Source: Fusarium oxysporum f. sp. lycopersici 4287
Taxonomy: Eukaryota > Ascomycota > Sordariomycetes > Hypocreales > Nectriaceae
Length of the DNA stretch: 64,000 nt
NCBI RefSeq assembly: GCF_000149955.1
Contig: NC_030992.1
Span: 275,669 to 339,668 of the forward strand
Reading direction: 5' to 3'
The translations under genes were made by a program, and so were the position numbers. Under the pieces are notes generated by a model. The model worked only from the letters and a program-made list of their open reading frames with translations, searched no databases and was not told the DNA's origin. Each line of letters opens with the position of its first letter. Position 1 is the first letter of the stretch. Of this stretch, positions 10,593-21,900 are shown piece after piece.

Positions 10593-11480
10593 CTATTTGT
10601 TGACCTCCTCCAGCAGCGTCTTGGCGGCCAGCTTGCCCAAGTTATTCGAAGCTAGCGGCGAATCGCCCGTCAACAGCAGACGGTCCCTATGACATTCACC
10701 AGAAATAGTCTTGTTGATCGGCGTGACCCCGAGCTTCTTCAGTCGCTCACCAACCAGCCATTCCATCTTGCCAGGGATATAGCCAATGCCGATATTAGCA
10801 CCCTGGTCCAGCGAGTCGGGGAAGACATCGACGCTGTAACCCTCGTAAATAAACTTGGAGCCCTCAGGCTTGCCAACATCCGCGGCGAGAATACTAGCAG
10901 GCCCGTGGCAAAGCGTGATAAAAAAGCGATCATTGGCGTGAGCCCAGCGGAGTACGTCACCGACTGTCTTGCTAAAAGGTATGCCGTTGAGAGCGCCGTG
11001 ACCACCGGGAATAAAGACTGCCAGGTAAGGAGTATCTTGATTAAACCCCTTGCCGTCTTTACCATTCCAGACCTCAGACAAGTTAAGCGGGCTGCGAAGC
11101 TTCTGCTTGTACTTGTCGTAAATTGACTTCACAGCCTCATCCTCCTTAGGAAAAGCCCACATCTCAAGCTTGACTGGATCTCCCGAGAGAGTAGCCACAT
11201 CGATGTCGAAGCCAGCAGCATCAAGATGATACATAGGCAGAAGCATCTCGACTGGGTGGTTACCAGTGGAAAAGAACTTGCCGTCTGCCATCTTGAGATA
11301 GCGCTCCTGGGTGCCGATCATCAGAATCTTCCACTTGCCGCCGGTGTATTTGTTGGGATAGTCGGCGCCGTCAAAGTCTGTTTTGGCGGTAACATACTGC
11401 GTGAGGGAGAAAGGTGAGGGGAAGTAGGCGTCATCTTCCGCTGTGTCACGGACGGGAGTCTTATCGTCTTGTTTGGACAT
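10593..11480 (-). CDS. hchA: Hsp31/HchA-type DJ-1/PfpI family protein (glyoxalase III-like)
   Basis: An intronless 295-residue protein that resembles bacterial HchA over its full length, from the [17 protein letters not shown]-terminus to the [17 protein letters not shown]-terminus. The nucleophile elbow LCHGPA places the catalytic Cys at 191. Glu78 in STGNHPVE matches the conserved partner acid, and His85 in PMYHL plus IPGGHGAL near 158-165 are also kept. Family members convert methylglyoxal to lactate without glutathione and can act as holdase chaperones. Most fungal Hsp31/DJ-1 proteins are about 230-250 residues; this longer form is the bacterial type, so old transfer from bacteria is possible. 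It is divergent from an ADH gene, and the shared promoter has two CGG palindromes. Symbol given by resemblance. Confidence 0.88.
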   Translation of the reverse strand: MSKQDDKTPVRDTAEDDAYFPSPFSLTQYVTAKTDFDGADYPNKYTGGKWKILMIGTQERYLKMADGKFFSTGNHPVEMLLPMYHLDAAGFDIDVATLSGDPVKLEMWAFPKEDEAVKSIYDKYKQKLRSPLNLSEVWNGKDGKGFNQDTPYLAVFIPGGHGALNGIPFSKTVGDVLRWAHANDRFFITLCHGPASILAADVGKPEGSKFIYEGYSVDVFPDSLDQGANIGIGYIPGKMEWLVGERLKKLGVTPINKTISGECHRDRLLLTGDSPLASNNLGKLAAKTLLEEVNK

Positions 11481-11763
11481 TGTGATGAGTTGTAGAGCCA
11501 GGTGTTTGAAGAATTGGTGTAAATAGTGGATGAGATGACTGAGATGAGTTGAAGGCGTAAACTTAATAGTTGTTGCGAAACAGTTCGGAACGGTTGGAAA
11601 GTGTCTTCTTATAGCTGTTGAAGCTCTACGTACGTGGCGGGCTCCAAGGTGAGGAGTACTGCATATTGCTGAACGATAAGGTTTGACTCAATCGTTAGCT
11701 ACCTTGTCTAGTCCCTGGATGGGAGCTGCGGATAGATCACTATTGGCTAGACATGCTTACCAA

Positions 11764-11798
11764 CTCCGTCGGAGATACCATTAGCGTTCCGACGGAAC
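11764..11798. promoter_or_regulatory. paired CCG-N1-CGG palindromes in divergent promoter
   Basis: Two perfect palindromes stand in the 539-base spacer between the HchA-like and ADH genes: CTCCG-T-CGGAG at 11764-11774 and GTTCCG-A-CGGAAC at 11786-11798. Their centres are 23 bases apart, about two helical turns, so they could be occupied on one DNA face. A degenerate half copy (TCGACGGAAC) follows near 11892. This is the pattern expected for a Zn2Cys6 dimer site. The binding protein is not known; the nearby regulator at 7748-10052 has a similar site in its own promoter. Confidence 0.55.
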
Positions 11799-12019
11799 CA
11801 GGGGTGTCAGACGGAGGAGTACACTAGCCAATCAATCATCTAGGCTCTATGCCGTGTCTTAGTGCCCCCGCAACAACGCGAAACCGAACTCTCGACGGAA
11901 CTTCCCTCATTACGTCAATGGTTTTCGGCATATAATACATCTTCAAGCCCCTCAATAAGCCATCTGAGCTTCCTTTCAGAGTTCACAAGACGACATAGCT
12001 GACAAGTAACGCCTTAGAT

Positions 12020-13234
12020 ATGACTACTGATTACAAGTTTGAAGGATGGATGGGCGAGGATGAACGATCAGCGGAAGGGAATATGGTTTGGCAAGAGTAC
12101 GAGCCGAAGAAGTGGGAGGAGACTGACGTTGATATCCGCATCACCCATTGTGGTATTTGCGGCTCTGACATTCACGTCCTCCGTTCTGGCTGGGTAAGTT
12201 TAAACGAAGGTTATTGTTACATGAGACACCACTGATCAATGACTTTCTACTATAGCGTCAAGCTCCATACCCGGTCGTTGTAGGCCATGAGATCGTCGGC
12301 GTTGCTGTTCGGGTTGGCAGCCAAAGCTGAAGGCGGCATCAAAGTCGGCGACATCGTCGGTGTTGGTGCTCAATCCGACGCTTGCCTCAATCGCAAGTTG
12401 GGCGATGACAACAAGGAGCGCCCTGGCTGCAATGAGTGCGCCTCTGGAGAAGAGAATTACTGCGCCCGCATGGCCCCAACGTACGGCTCAAATTTCCTAT
12501 CCACAGGTGATAAGACACAGGGTGGATATGCTCGTTATCACCGTTGTCCTTCGCACTTTGTCTTCCGCATCCCCGAGGGTGTTGCACCAGAGCACGCAGC
12601 GCCGCTTCTTTGTGGTGGCGTAACTGTCTATTCCCCTCTTAAGCAATTTGGTGCCGGGCCTGGTAAGAAGGTCGGTATCGTCGGCGTTGGAGGTTTAGGT
12701 CACTTTGCTGTTCTCTTTGCTCGTGCGCTTGGGGCCGATGAGGTTGTAGGTATCTCCCGTAGAGAGAGCAAGAGGCAGGAAGCCATGGATCTTGGATGCA
12801 CAGATTATATCGCAACGGCGGATGAGGAGGGATGGGAAACGAAGAATTCTCGGAGGCTTGACCTCATCATCTCAACTGTCTCGTCTCCCAAGGTATGCTG
12901 CCCCTTCCAGATCGGGTCGATTGACCACTAATGGGCTTTACTACAGATGCCTCTTGCTGATTATATCGGCCTCTTACGGCTAGACGGCACTCTCGTCCAA
13001 GTCGGGCTTCCTGAAGGCCAACTCCCATTCCGACCTGGCAGCCTCACCGGCGCACGCCGTAGAATCGCTGGCTCAAGCATTGGATCGCCAGCTGAGATCA
13101 AAGAGATGCTGCAGCTTGTCGCAGATAAGAAGGTCAAGCCTTGGGTTGAAACGCGTCCTATGTCTGAAGCAAATCAGGCCATTGTTGATTTTGAGGCTGG
13201 CAAGCCGCGATTTCGCTATGTTTTAGTTAACTAG
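12020..13234 (+). pseudogene. ADH6-like zinc alcohol dehydrogenase with a frameshift
   Basis: Three exons, 12020-12193, 12256-12892 and 12947-13234, with good GT..AG introns. The protein is a medium-chain cinnamyl/ADH6-type dehydrogenase: THCGICGSDIH holds the catalytic zinc Cys, VVGHEIVG the His/Glu, GCNECASGEENYC the structural-zinc cysteines, and GVGGLGH the coenzyme motif. Exon 2 opens correctly (RQAPYPVVVGHE) but the frame reaches TGA at 12328-12330. One extra base in the AGCCAAAGC run near 12319-12325 puts the rest (AEGGIKVGDIVGVG) in the next frame, and no intron can repair it. Either the gene is broken or the assembly has an error. If intact it would be a cytosolic NADPH-dependent aldehyde reductase. 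Confidence 0.75.
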
Positions 13235-14444
13235 AATTTATCTAATTACTCTCTGTAATCACAATAAGGCTGTTGAATAATACTAAATATAATATAAAGT
13301 ATTTTTTGACGCCGCAGGAAGGAATGTAAAATGGGGATATGCTTGAACTTGAGCCTGTTGATGTCTGTTAGAGGACCTGTTATGTAGTCATTGACTACCG
13401 AGACCGGATGACCGTGACCGGGTTGACCGTTGTTGATGGTGATTATGCAGCGGCTTATCTTGTGATAGAAGTTGGGGTTCCTGGCTTATTTTGATGTGGT
13501 CTTTTGGGGTTGGAGCCTTGGTGGTGATTGCCTTGACTGGGTGACGATGGAGAGGGCATTTGGCCTTCCAAGGATGGGGAAAATATCTTCTTTATGCTCG
13601 TGGATTAAGGCCACTTAGTTAGTTAGATCTTAAGGTTTAAGGCAGTAGCTGTGTAATCTGCTGAGACTTAATATTAAGGTTATTGTGTTTTTTGGCGTAG
13701 TATATAACGCCTTATATTGTGTTATGTTAAAAACAAACACCTTATTTTATTATCTTGCTTTAAGGCCTTTGGCTTTACTTTACGCGTTACTAGACTGGCA
13801 TTTTGACTTTTAAATAAAGTATTTTGAATATTAAATTTAATAAATATATTTACTTTTAAGTTTATAAATACTAATAATAATTATCTACTTTTTATACAGA
13901 GTTAATAAGGCTTAGTACTCTTAATATATATAATATATATAACTTAAGCTAGTTAATAATACTATTAAGGCTATTATAAGCATTTATATTAGCTAGCTAG
14001 GAGCTTTAGGTGACTATTTTAAGTAAGAGAGAGGGGTCTTATTAAAACTATACTAGGTTCTAAGCAGGATGTTATTTATGTCTAAACCATGAGTCATACT
14101 AGCGTGGCGCGTCTAGTATTAAAATGGTACCTTGAGCATCTCCCTGTTCACTCTTATCAATAAGAAATCAATGATTGCGCTCCAATGAGATGTGTGTTGT
14201 TAACGGGGAAGTGGGAACGCCCTGGCCAGTTTCCTTTAATGTGGCCTCCAACTATACCCGGAGTTAAGGTTGGCGATAATCTTATGTCCAGGACCGGACA
14301 ACCAACAAAAGTAACAACCGATGCCAATATCAATGTGTATTAAAGCACCATGGTCTGTAATTATCCTTCAAATATTTCCATTCATATAGCCTTTAACTGC
14401 ATCTTGCTATTTAACTCCACAATACCGCAAACCTCTTCCCCATC
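13235..14444. repeat. gene-free stretch with AT-rich RIP-like island (core about 13600-14030)
   Basis: A 1.2-kb stretch without a gene. From about 13600 to 14030 it becomes very AT-rich and TpA-dense, with repeated TTAAGG/TAAGGC words and TATATA runs and no open frame. That composition is typical of DNA mutated by repeat-induced point mutation, so I read it as a worn transposon remnant, but no element type is recognisable. The last 300 bases return to normal composition and hold the promoter of the reductase at 14445. Confidence 0.55.
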
Positions 14445-15506
14445 ATGACTTCAACTACAGAAACGCTGAATCGATCTGCGGTACTGCCTCACCTAAAGGC
14501 TCATCCCATGATCATTACCTCCTCATCAGTTCCTGTTCCAACTGGGAATGAGATACTGATTCGTGTACGAGCCGTTGCTATCAACCCAGCCGACTACGCT
14601 ATTCAAAAGCTCGGCATTGTCATCAAACCCGAGTTCTACCCTTACACCAACGGTACCGATGTGTCTGGAGAAGTCGTCTCTGTTGGGCCTGATCAGGTGA
14701 GGTTTAAGCCTGGAGACCGTGTAGTGGGCCATGCGATGGCATGGCAGAAAGGCGAGAACAAGTATGGGGCCTTCCAAGATTACTCGATCATGGTTGAGCC
14801 TATGGTAGCCAAGATCCCATATCACATACCTTTCAAGGAAGCAGCAGTTCTTCCGATGGGTCTCGCAACATCATCTGCTATGCTGTTCAGTCCAACTTTG
14901 ATGGGCCTAGATCTACCCATGGCTGGAACCGAGATGAACTCCAAGGGGAAAGTCGTGGTAGTTTGGGGAGGTAGCTCAAGTGTTGGGTCGAATGCCATCC
15001 AGACGGCGAAAGCAGCTGGATATATCATTGCGGCTACGGCGAGCGAGCATAACCACGGGTTAATGAGAGAGATGAACGTGGACTATGTCTTTGACTACAA
15101 GAAAGATGGCATTGTGGAAGAGATTATAAACACTTTGAGCGGCATCGGCGATCTTGCAGGAGTTTATTGTGCTGTATATTCGGATACTGCCATTACGGCT
15201 TGTGCAACAATTGCAGACAGACTTCAGGGAAAGAAATGTCTGGGAACTATACTTCCTCCTGGTTTGCCGGTCCCTGGAACGATACCAGACGGCGTGCAAG
15301 TTTTAATCAATGACCATGTTCTTCCAGGATCGACCGAGACTGGGAAAAGAATATGGGTTGATTGGCTTCCAGGAGCTCTCGAAGATGGGACCATGAAGTG
15401 TATGCCCCATCCTGAGGTTGTTGGCAAAGGGCTTGAGGAAATCCAGGACGCTGTAGATGCGATTGGCAAAGGCGTGAGTGGAAAGAAGCTAGTAGTTGAG
15501 CTTTAG
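14445..15506 (+). CDS. zinc-binding-type medium-chain reductase (enoyl-reductase-like)
   Basis: An intronless, intact 353-residue MDR protein. It has the GroES-like N-terminal domain (VRAVAINPADYAIQ, then GTDVSGEVVSVGPD) and a Rossmann domain with VVWGGSSSVGSNAIQ near residue 170-185. It lacks the catalytic-zinc Cys and His of true alcohol dehydrogenases and resembles the fungal trans-enoyl reductase/ToxD-like and quinone-reductase branch, so NADPH-dependent reduction of an activated double bond is the likely chemistry. No synthase gene lies near it, so its substrate is open. It stands intact between an AT-rich island and decayed genes. Confidence 0.82.
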   Translation: MTSTTETLNRSAVLPHLKAHPMIITSSSVPVPTGNEILIRVRAVAINPADYAIQKLGIVIKPEFYPYTNGTDVSGEVVSVGPDQVRFKPGDRVVGHAMAWQKGENKYGAFQDYSIMVEPMVAKIPYHIPFKEAAVLPMGLATSSAMLFSPTLMGLDLPMAGTEMNSKGKVVVVWGGSSSVGSNAIQTAKAAGYIIAATASEHNHGLMREMNVDYVFDYKKDGIVEEIINTLSGIGDLAGVYCAVYSDTAITACATIADRLQGKKCLGTILPPGLPVPGTIPDGVQVLINDHVLPGSTETGKRIWVDWLPGALEDGTMKCMPHPEVVGKGLEEIQDAVDAIGKGVSGKKLVVEL

Positions 15507-15844
15507 AGTATATATAAGGCAAAACGATAGCGTCTAGTGCTAGGATAAACCTTTTTCTATTCATAACCATATTCTGGTTACTTTTTAGCTCACTTCACCT
15601 TTTTCGTTCGGCGAAATACAAAGGGCTGTATGCGTATTGGTAGGCGGCCAATCGTTTCAAAGCACTTGACGCCGAGGCAGATTCACTTGTGGCTGTGCAT
15701 CAACGAGGCGTTAAACAGGGCTGCCATTTTTTCAAGGAGTTCTCAGAAGCCAGGCTGCATCTTGACATTGCATCCCAATAATCGTGCTCCCATTTAATCT
15801 CATCACATCACATTCGCGCACAGTTGACTTTAGTGGCCTCGCAA

Positions 15845-18800
15845 ATGGATGTGGACGATCAAGACACGGCACGAGCCTGTAAAAGGATACGCCTGCAATC
15901 CCCAGAGCCAGACGTTTATGAGAATTTCGGAGACATTCTCTTGTCAGACTCTGAATTGTTTCCTCAGCTCACGTGCGACAGCGGTTTCTCGGCCAGCATC
16001 TTAGAGCCTACAAAAGAAAATAAAGATGAATCTAGACTTGAGATCGTAGGCGAAGCACTGGTCGCAGAGACAATTCGCGATGTCTGCCTCGGAATGGTGA
16101 GCTTCAAGGTAATTACTTTAAATGTGCGCTGATTTGGAACAGATACCCTTGAAAGCCACATCGTCATTCTTTAAGAATCGAAAAGAGTCAGAAGCTACAG
16201 TCAACCTGCGACAGTGTGGCGCTATCTTGAAGCTCTGTACGGCAGACACGGGTGCATATGCCGGCATCGTCACGGAGGTGTTTCCGTTAGAGTTGCTAGA
16301 CCGCCCTTCGGTAAAGCTAAGCGCTCTGTTAACTGCCCCAGCAGCTCTTCGCATCATAATGTTCAGCCATATTGAAGAAGCAGCGGAGATTGGAGCTCTC
16401 TTATCTAATAATGACCTTTTCCTTCAACATCCGTCATCTCGGGACATCGAATATTTTGAGCTGGAGGCGGAATACTTTAACCCGCATTATCTCGTTACTC
16501 CAGGGTCTCGCATGCCACAAATGGAAGACCTTGCTATCGAGTACAACGATAGTACATCAGATCCGTCTCTTACCTTGGACGAGCAGAAGAAAGGACAGTT
16601 GATGGGCGTTTTTGACACCGCAGCTGATCTTTCTATTCGACCGACGACCGATCCAAGCCCACGACTACAGACCAGCCTAAAAGAGTAATCGTGATGATTC
16701 CCCCATTCTCTCGTTGAAACTAATAAGCTGTAGCTATCAACTCAAAGCTCTTACGGTGATGAGCGAAAAGGAGTGTACCAACGTTGAAAGTCCCCAGAGT
16801 CCTTCGCTGTGGGTCGCACGCGATGCATTCACTGGGGGAGACAGGTATGATATCTCAACGTAACCTACAGGGGATGAAAGAATGGAAGTCTAAGAATGAA
16901 CAGAGAATACCGCCACAGAATAACGGGACATAGGGTCGATGTTCCGCCCGTTTGTGCCGGAGGAATCCTTGCTGATGTCAGAAGACCCTTATACCCCTGC
17001 TCTACATAGCATATAGCTGACGTATTTTGCCTTACAGGAAATGGGTCTCGGGAAAACCCTCTGCGTACTGTCCCTCATTTGCTGGTCTCTGGACTTGTTG
17101 AGGGACACAGAAGCTCAAGGGAATGGTTCTGAGCCTTCGACAACATTGGTTGTCATACCTAAGAGCAGTACGGTCCGCGACGATGTTGTAACAGAGCTTT
17201 CACTAATAGCGAGCAGTGATTCCTGGCTGGCAAGTCCAGATCAAGAACCACATTGTCCCGGGTCAGATCCGTGGTGCCCTTTATCATGGTACTGGTAGAC
17301 AAAGTCTTGCTAAGCATTTTCGAAACAATGACATTGTCTTGACAACATATCAGACCTTAAGGTCTGAGTGGGCTAACAAGGGTCCATTGTTCACAGAGCA
17401 ATGGTTCCGCGTTGTTCTAGATGAAGGTCAGTATTCTTATCTCATCACCTCGTTCATGTGGTTAATGAATGCAGCCCATCGTATCGGTAACAGGTCAACT
17501 CAAGTATTTCAGGCCGCATGTGAGCTCCGGTCATCGAGGCGCTGGTGTCTCACGGGAACTCCTATTGTGAATTCCATCGATAACTACGGAGCATTACTAG
17601 CGTTCGTTCAGATGGAGCCTCTCGTTGCAAAGGCCAGATTCGATCGTTGGATATCCAATCCGATTCGAGATAATGTACAAGAAGGCCTTCGACAGCTCCG
17701 GATTCTAGTTGAAGCAACGTGTCTCCGTCGGACGAAATCTAGCATTTCACAAGCACTCCCTCCTCTGACAATCCGCGAAGAAAAGGTTAGCTTGCATCCA
17801 TATGACCGCGCTCTTTACGATTTCTTCGAAAGTGAAGCTGCCAAAAACGCTGCCGATTCTTCTAACAACTATCCCGACAACCCTTCAGAGACGGGTAGGG
17901 AAAAGAAGAATGTTTTATCTCTGATCCACAATCTTCGCCGAATTTGCGATCACGGAGAGGATCTCTTATCAGCTTCGGACACTGAAGCGTGGAGGATGCG
18001 GAGAGGTCAAGGTCCAGATTTGCAAACTATACACTACAGTGGTACACAACAACTTGGAACGAATTATAGTGTGGATTCATACTGCAAAGCATCGCCGTCT
18101 GCTAAGGTGCAAAGATTGGTACACAAAATTCGATTAGAGCAAACGAACAACTTGGCAGGGCCGGCGACTCCACCGGTGAGAAGGTATTAGTGTCCAGCAA
18201 ATACATACAAATATCGCTAATGATGATCAGCGTGGTTTTCAGTTACTGGACTAAGATGCTCGATTTTGTCCAAATCGCTCTTTTACAGGCTAGCTTCTTG
18301 TGTGAGAGAATTGATGGCCAGTACTCCATCAAGCAAAGAGAGAAGGCGCTGTCTAGATTTGCAAACGACCCTTGCTGTACTGTAATGCTGGCCACTATTG
18401 GGAGTGGCGGTGAAGGGTTGGTGTTTGGACGCCTGCAGTAAGCTAATGCTAACACTATAACCAATTTCTAGCATTGATCTAACCTCGGCTAATAATGTGC
18501 ATCTTCTGGAGCCTCATTGGAACCCCATGGCCGAAGAGCAAGCGATCGCGCGTGTTCATCGACATCGGCCAGCAGCGGCACGTCACTGCCACAAGTTTAT
18601 CACTCAGACTCGATCGAGGAGGTGAGTCGTATTCATCTACGTCTATTAGTCAAGTCAGTAGCTAGTAAGCATGGTCTAACTGCGTGGAGAAGTATGTTCA
18701 AAACATTCAAGTTAAGAAAACACAGCTTATTCAGGATACGTGGAGTGTCAATAACGACTCTAGTGGGAATGGTATGGACAATGAGACTTCAAGCGTATGT

Positions 18801-18883
18801 AGCCATATACGGAGGCAAATAGACCTCGGACTAACTGTTTTCAGAAGCTTGAGAAATGGCTCGCTCAGAGAAGTGAGATGTAA
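15845..18883 (+). pseudogene. SNF2-family helicase (Rad5/Rad16-like) with frameshifts in the C-terminal motor
   Basis: About eleven exons can be threaded: 15845-16108 (or 16096), 16143-16684, 16734-16844, 16904-16976, 17038-17167, 17217-17426, 17475-18183, 18231-18416, 18472-18621, 18690 onward and a last exon ending at 18883. Motif I is split by an intron (ILAD / EMGLGKT); DEAH appears as VVLDE / AHRI; then LTGTPI, VVFSYW, ATIGSGGEG and HLLEPHWNPMAEEQ, the Snf2 motor in order. In the ninth exon the frame breaks: RVHR is followed one base late by IGQQRHVTAT, then KFITQ in the first frame, then DSIEE in the third. At least three indels near 18563, 18591 and 18607 disrupt helicase motif VI. The final exons keep splice sites, so the damage looks recent. 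No RING domain is seen. Confidence 0.68.
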
Positions 18884-18956
18884 ATGGAGATCCAAATAAG
18901 AACTCCGAGCTGCTTGTATGACACAAGATATTTCAATGGTATATTTAATCCATCTC

Positions 18957-21900
18957 TCAATCACTGTAAGAACCTTCACTTTCATTTTTCTTGTTTCTCT
19001 GACGTTCCTCTGTAGTTCTTTCAACTAACTGTTCCCATGTCAGCCCGAGCCACTTTGAGATTTCTCGTGCTCCTTTTTCGTCCCCAATCCTCTTTTTCGC
19101 CGTCCGCTTGTTGGGGTCTGCTCCTTGGAGAAGTAGGAACTCCATGAGATCTGCTGCTTGTTTTGTAGTCTTCCTCGATGCGATTTGCAAGGCTGTTAGA
19201 CTGTTATAGCTGGACTGGATGTCAACTCCACAGCCATGTTGAATGGCATAACGCGCCAAATTGACGGAACAGCTGGAATCGGCAATACTTGGAAGAACTT
19301 TATGCCGGTCTCGCGCTTTTATTGTATGCAAAACCTTGTATTCTTCCCAAATCCCCAGCAGCATGCGTTCGCGGCTTGGGATATTGTCAGTGGTGCCTAT
19401 AGCACCCTGCAACGCGAATGCCTGTGCAACTTCCACGCTGGTACCCGCAATGCCGAAGCCTGAAGCCAGTATTGGCCTCCATAGTTCAAAAAGACCCTCA
19501 GACTCCAATGCCATTAGGGTTCCGATTATGTCCTTCACTGCTACTCGAAAGTCGTGCGTATCCCTTAAACGCAAGTCCAGCGTCGCAACCCAGCGTAGCA
19601 GAATTTTGGACAAGCTGACACTCTTACTTCGCACTGTCCTCTCGGCTAGATCACTAAACCTTTTCCAGTCCAGATTATCTTTCGTGACAAATGCTCCCGT
19701 GAGTAACCCAGAGTCGTTGAACAGTTGTAGGATTGAGTGAGAACCCATTTTGGCAGCGTGGATTGCGACCTCTGTCTGCACTAAACGTTCTAAATTGCGC
19801 AAACGAGGTATCAGTGACGTTATAATCTCCAACCGGTTAGTTTCAATCAAATCAAACATAAGAGGTTGGAGTTCTTCGTCTTCAAGCTTTTCATAGGGGG
19901 CAGTATTTAACAAACCAGGATCTACAGCATGTGGGTGGCCACTTTTCAGATGGTCATCTCTCATCTTTCGTGAGATAAAGCCCTGGGTCGCAAAGCGGCA
20001 GCCTGGGTAGTTGCAGTTCCATGGCTTCTGATGATCCTTTTCGTGAGCTTGGCGGCCTGTCTTCGTTCCAAAGCCGTAACGCCGATAATGACAGCCCAAA
20101 AACCCGCATCTGAAGCACCTGGGTCCATAATGGTAAGAAAGTGATTTCAAAATGGAACATTTCTCATCATCGAGGTCATCGAGCCGCTCATGGAGAGCAA
20201 TTGAAATTTTGGGAACGGAGAGCGGGCTGGTGTGAAACCACTGCTCCGCTATTGATCGGATTAGTCATTATTACCGGATCTCAAGGTCAATGAACTAACG
20301 ATTATTGAGCTGAAAGTCTGACTTGGACGATGATGTCTGAAATTCAGTACAGCCCTTCAGCATCTCTACCAGAGCAGGCTCCTGATGCTTCAGGCCAAGA
20401 ATGGCTGGGTGTAGGGAACTTTCTCTTTGGTCAGTCTCAGTGTAATGATCTGATGATCGTGTCTCGAGAAGTATTCTCAGCTGATCAATAAGAGTATCAG
20501 GTATGGTTTTTGAGCCAGATAAGGTCAAATACTCGTGGATTAAGTCAAGCCAGAAGCTCGATGAGAAGTGATGCAAGCGATATGCCCCCCAAATAATGTT
20601 GGCATCAATTTCATCTTCGGTGAGGTCTGGGTCATGGTGGCCCTGGCACATATACACCACGCAGCGAATAGCCAAGTCAAGCGCCATCTCAGAGAGAGTG
20701 ATAGAGTTCTGGATCTTGGTGCTGAAGATGTATCTGACTGGTGTCAATCACTGATAGAGGGTGTTTTTCCTTTGACGTACTCTCGAACAGTAAAATGGAC
20801 GAATTGAACATAACCATCTACTATATCGATAATCGGGCCGCAGATCTGTACAACATTGACCCTCGCTTGAACTCTCGGTAGCTTGAAAGGACAGTCGGGG
20901 TCAACAAGCAAGGTCTGCTCGATTTCTTTCAGTGTCATGGGTGATGGGGCACATCCCACCCAGCCAAGTATCGAGCGAGCAAGGTTTCTTCTTTGGAGAT
21001 CTGGAGATGCATCAATCTGCTGTAGAACCCTACCATAACTAGACAAGTATTAGTAAGGCCACAAGTATATGAACAAAGCGCATACGCATCCTCCAGAGAC
21101 GATGGGAGATGTTCGAGTTGGTTTTGTATGTCTCCGATATCGTTGATGTAATATACTATCCTGAAGATAACCTTAACATAAAGAAACATTCCTGTTATAA
21201 TGTCATAAATTCTAGCTATAAGGCTTTGTGATTGCAAACCTAACAAGGTAACAAAAAACAAACCTTTTGCACGGAATGCTAGTGGTGCAGCCCAGCCTTG
21301 GAGCTGGTCTTGAACGTCTGGAACGAAGTCCCTCTCTTTGAACCATTCTCCCATAGTTTGGTTGATGAAAACCTGGATACTGCCAGCGTTATTCTTGTCG
21401 ACCTGTATATCTATAGTCTTGCCGTCCAAATCGCCAGAGATGTCACTTTCGGCACGGCTAGTTAACAGGATGTGGCACTCTTCACATTCGCCACTGAGTC
21501 TCACGAGTTCCTTTATCAGCTTTGAGCGTTGTGTAGGCTCAATCTCATCTAAGCCGTCAATGATTACTCGCACAACGCCTGCACTCTGTATAAGCGTCCG
21601 AAATAGGGTTGCAGCGACCTTAAAATCGTTTCCCAGATGTTGCAGGTCTGATTGGCGTAGCATTGTCTTGAGGGAGAGGGATGTAGAGGCTAGTTGGAAT
21701 ATTAATGAATGGAGGATAGAGAGTGCGGAAATACGACTGTCGAGGTATGTGAGAAACGCGAACACGGTATGGGTACCATCCAATGACTGAGTGTGCTTGA
21801 TCACGCTGCTTGCTAGCAGTGTCTTGCCTAGATAAGTAGCTAATTAGGAAATGTATCTTGGATCGTATTAGAACTATAGGCTCACCGGCTCCTGGGATAC

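Noticed and set aside
13600..14030. Recognisable transposase or LTR in the AT-rich island
   Set aside because: No open frame, terminal repeat or target duplication is visible, so only a RIP-like remnant is claimed.
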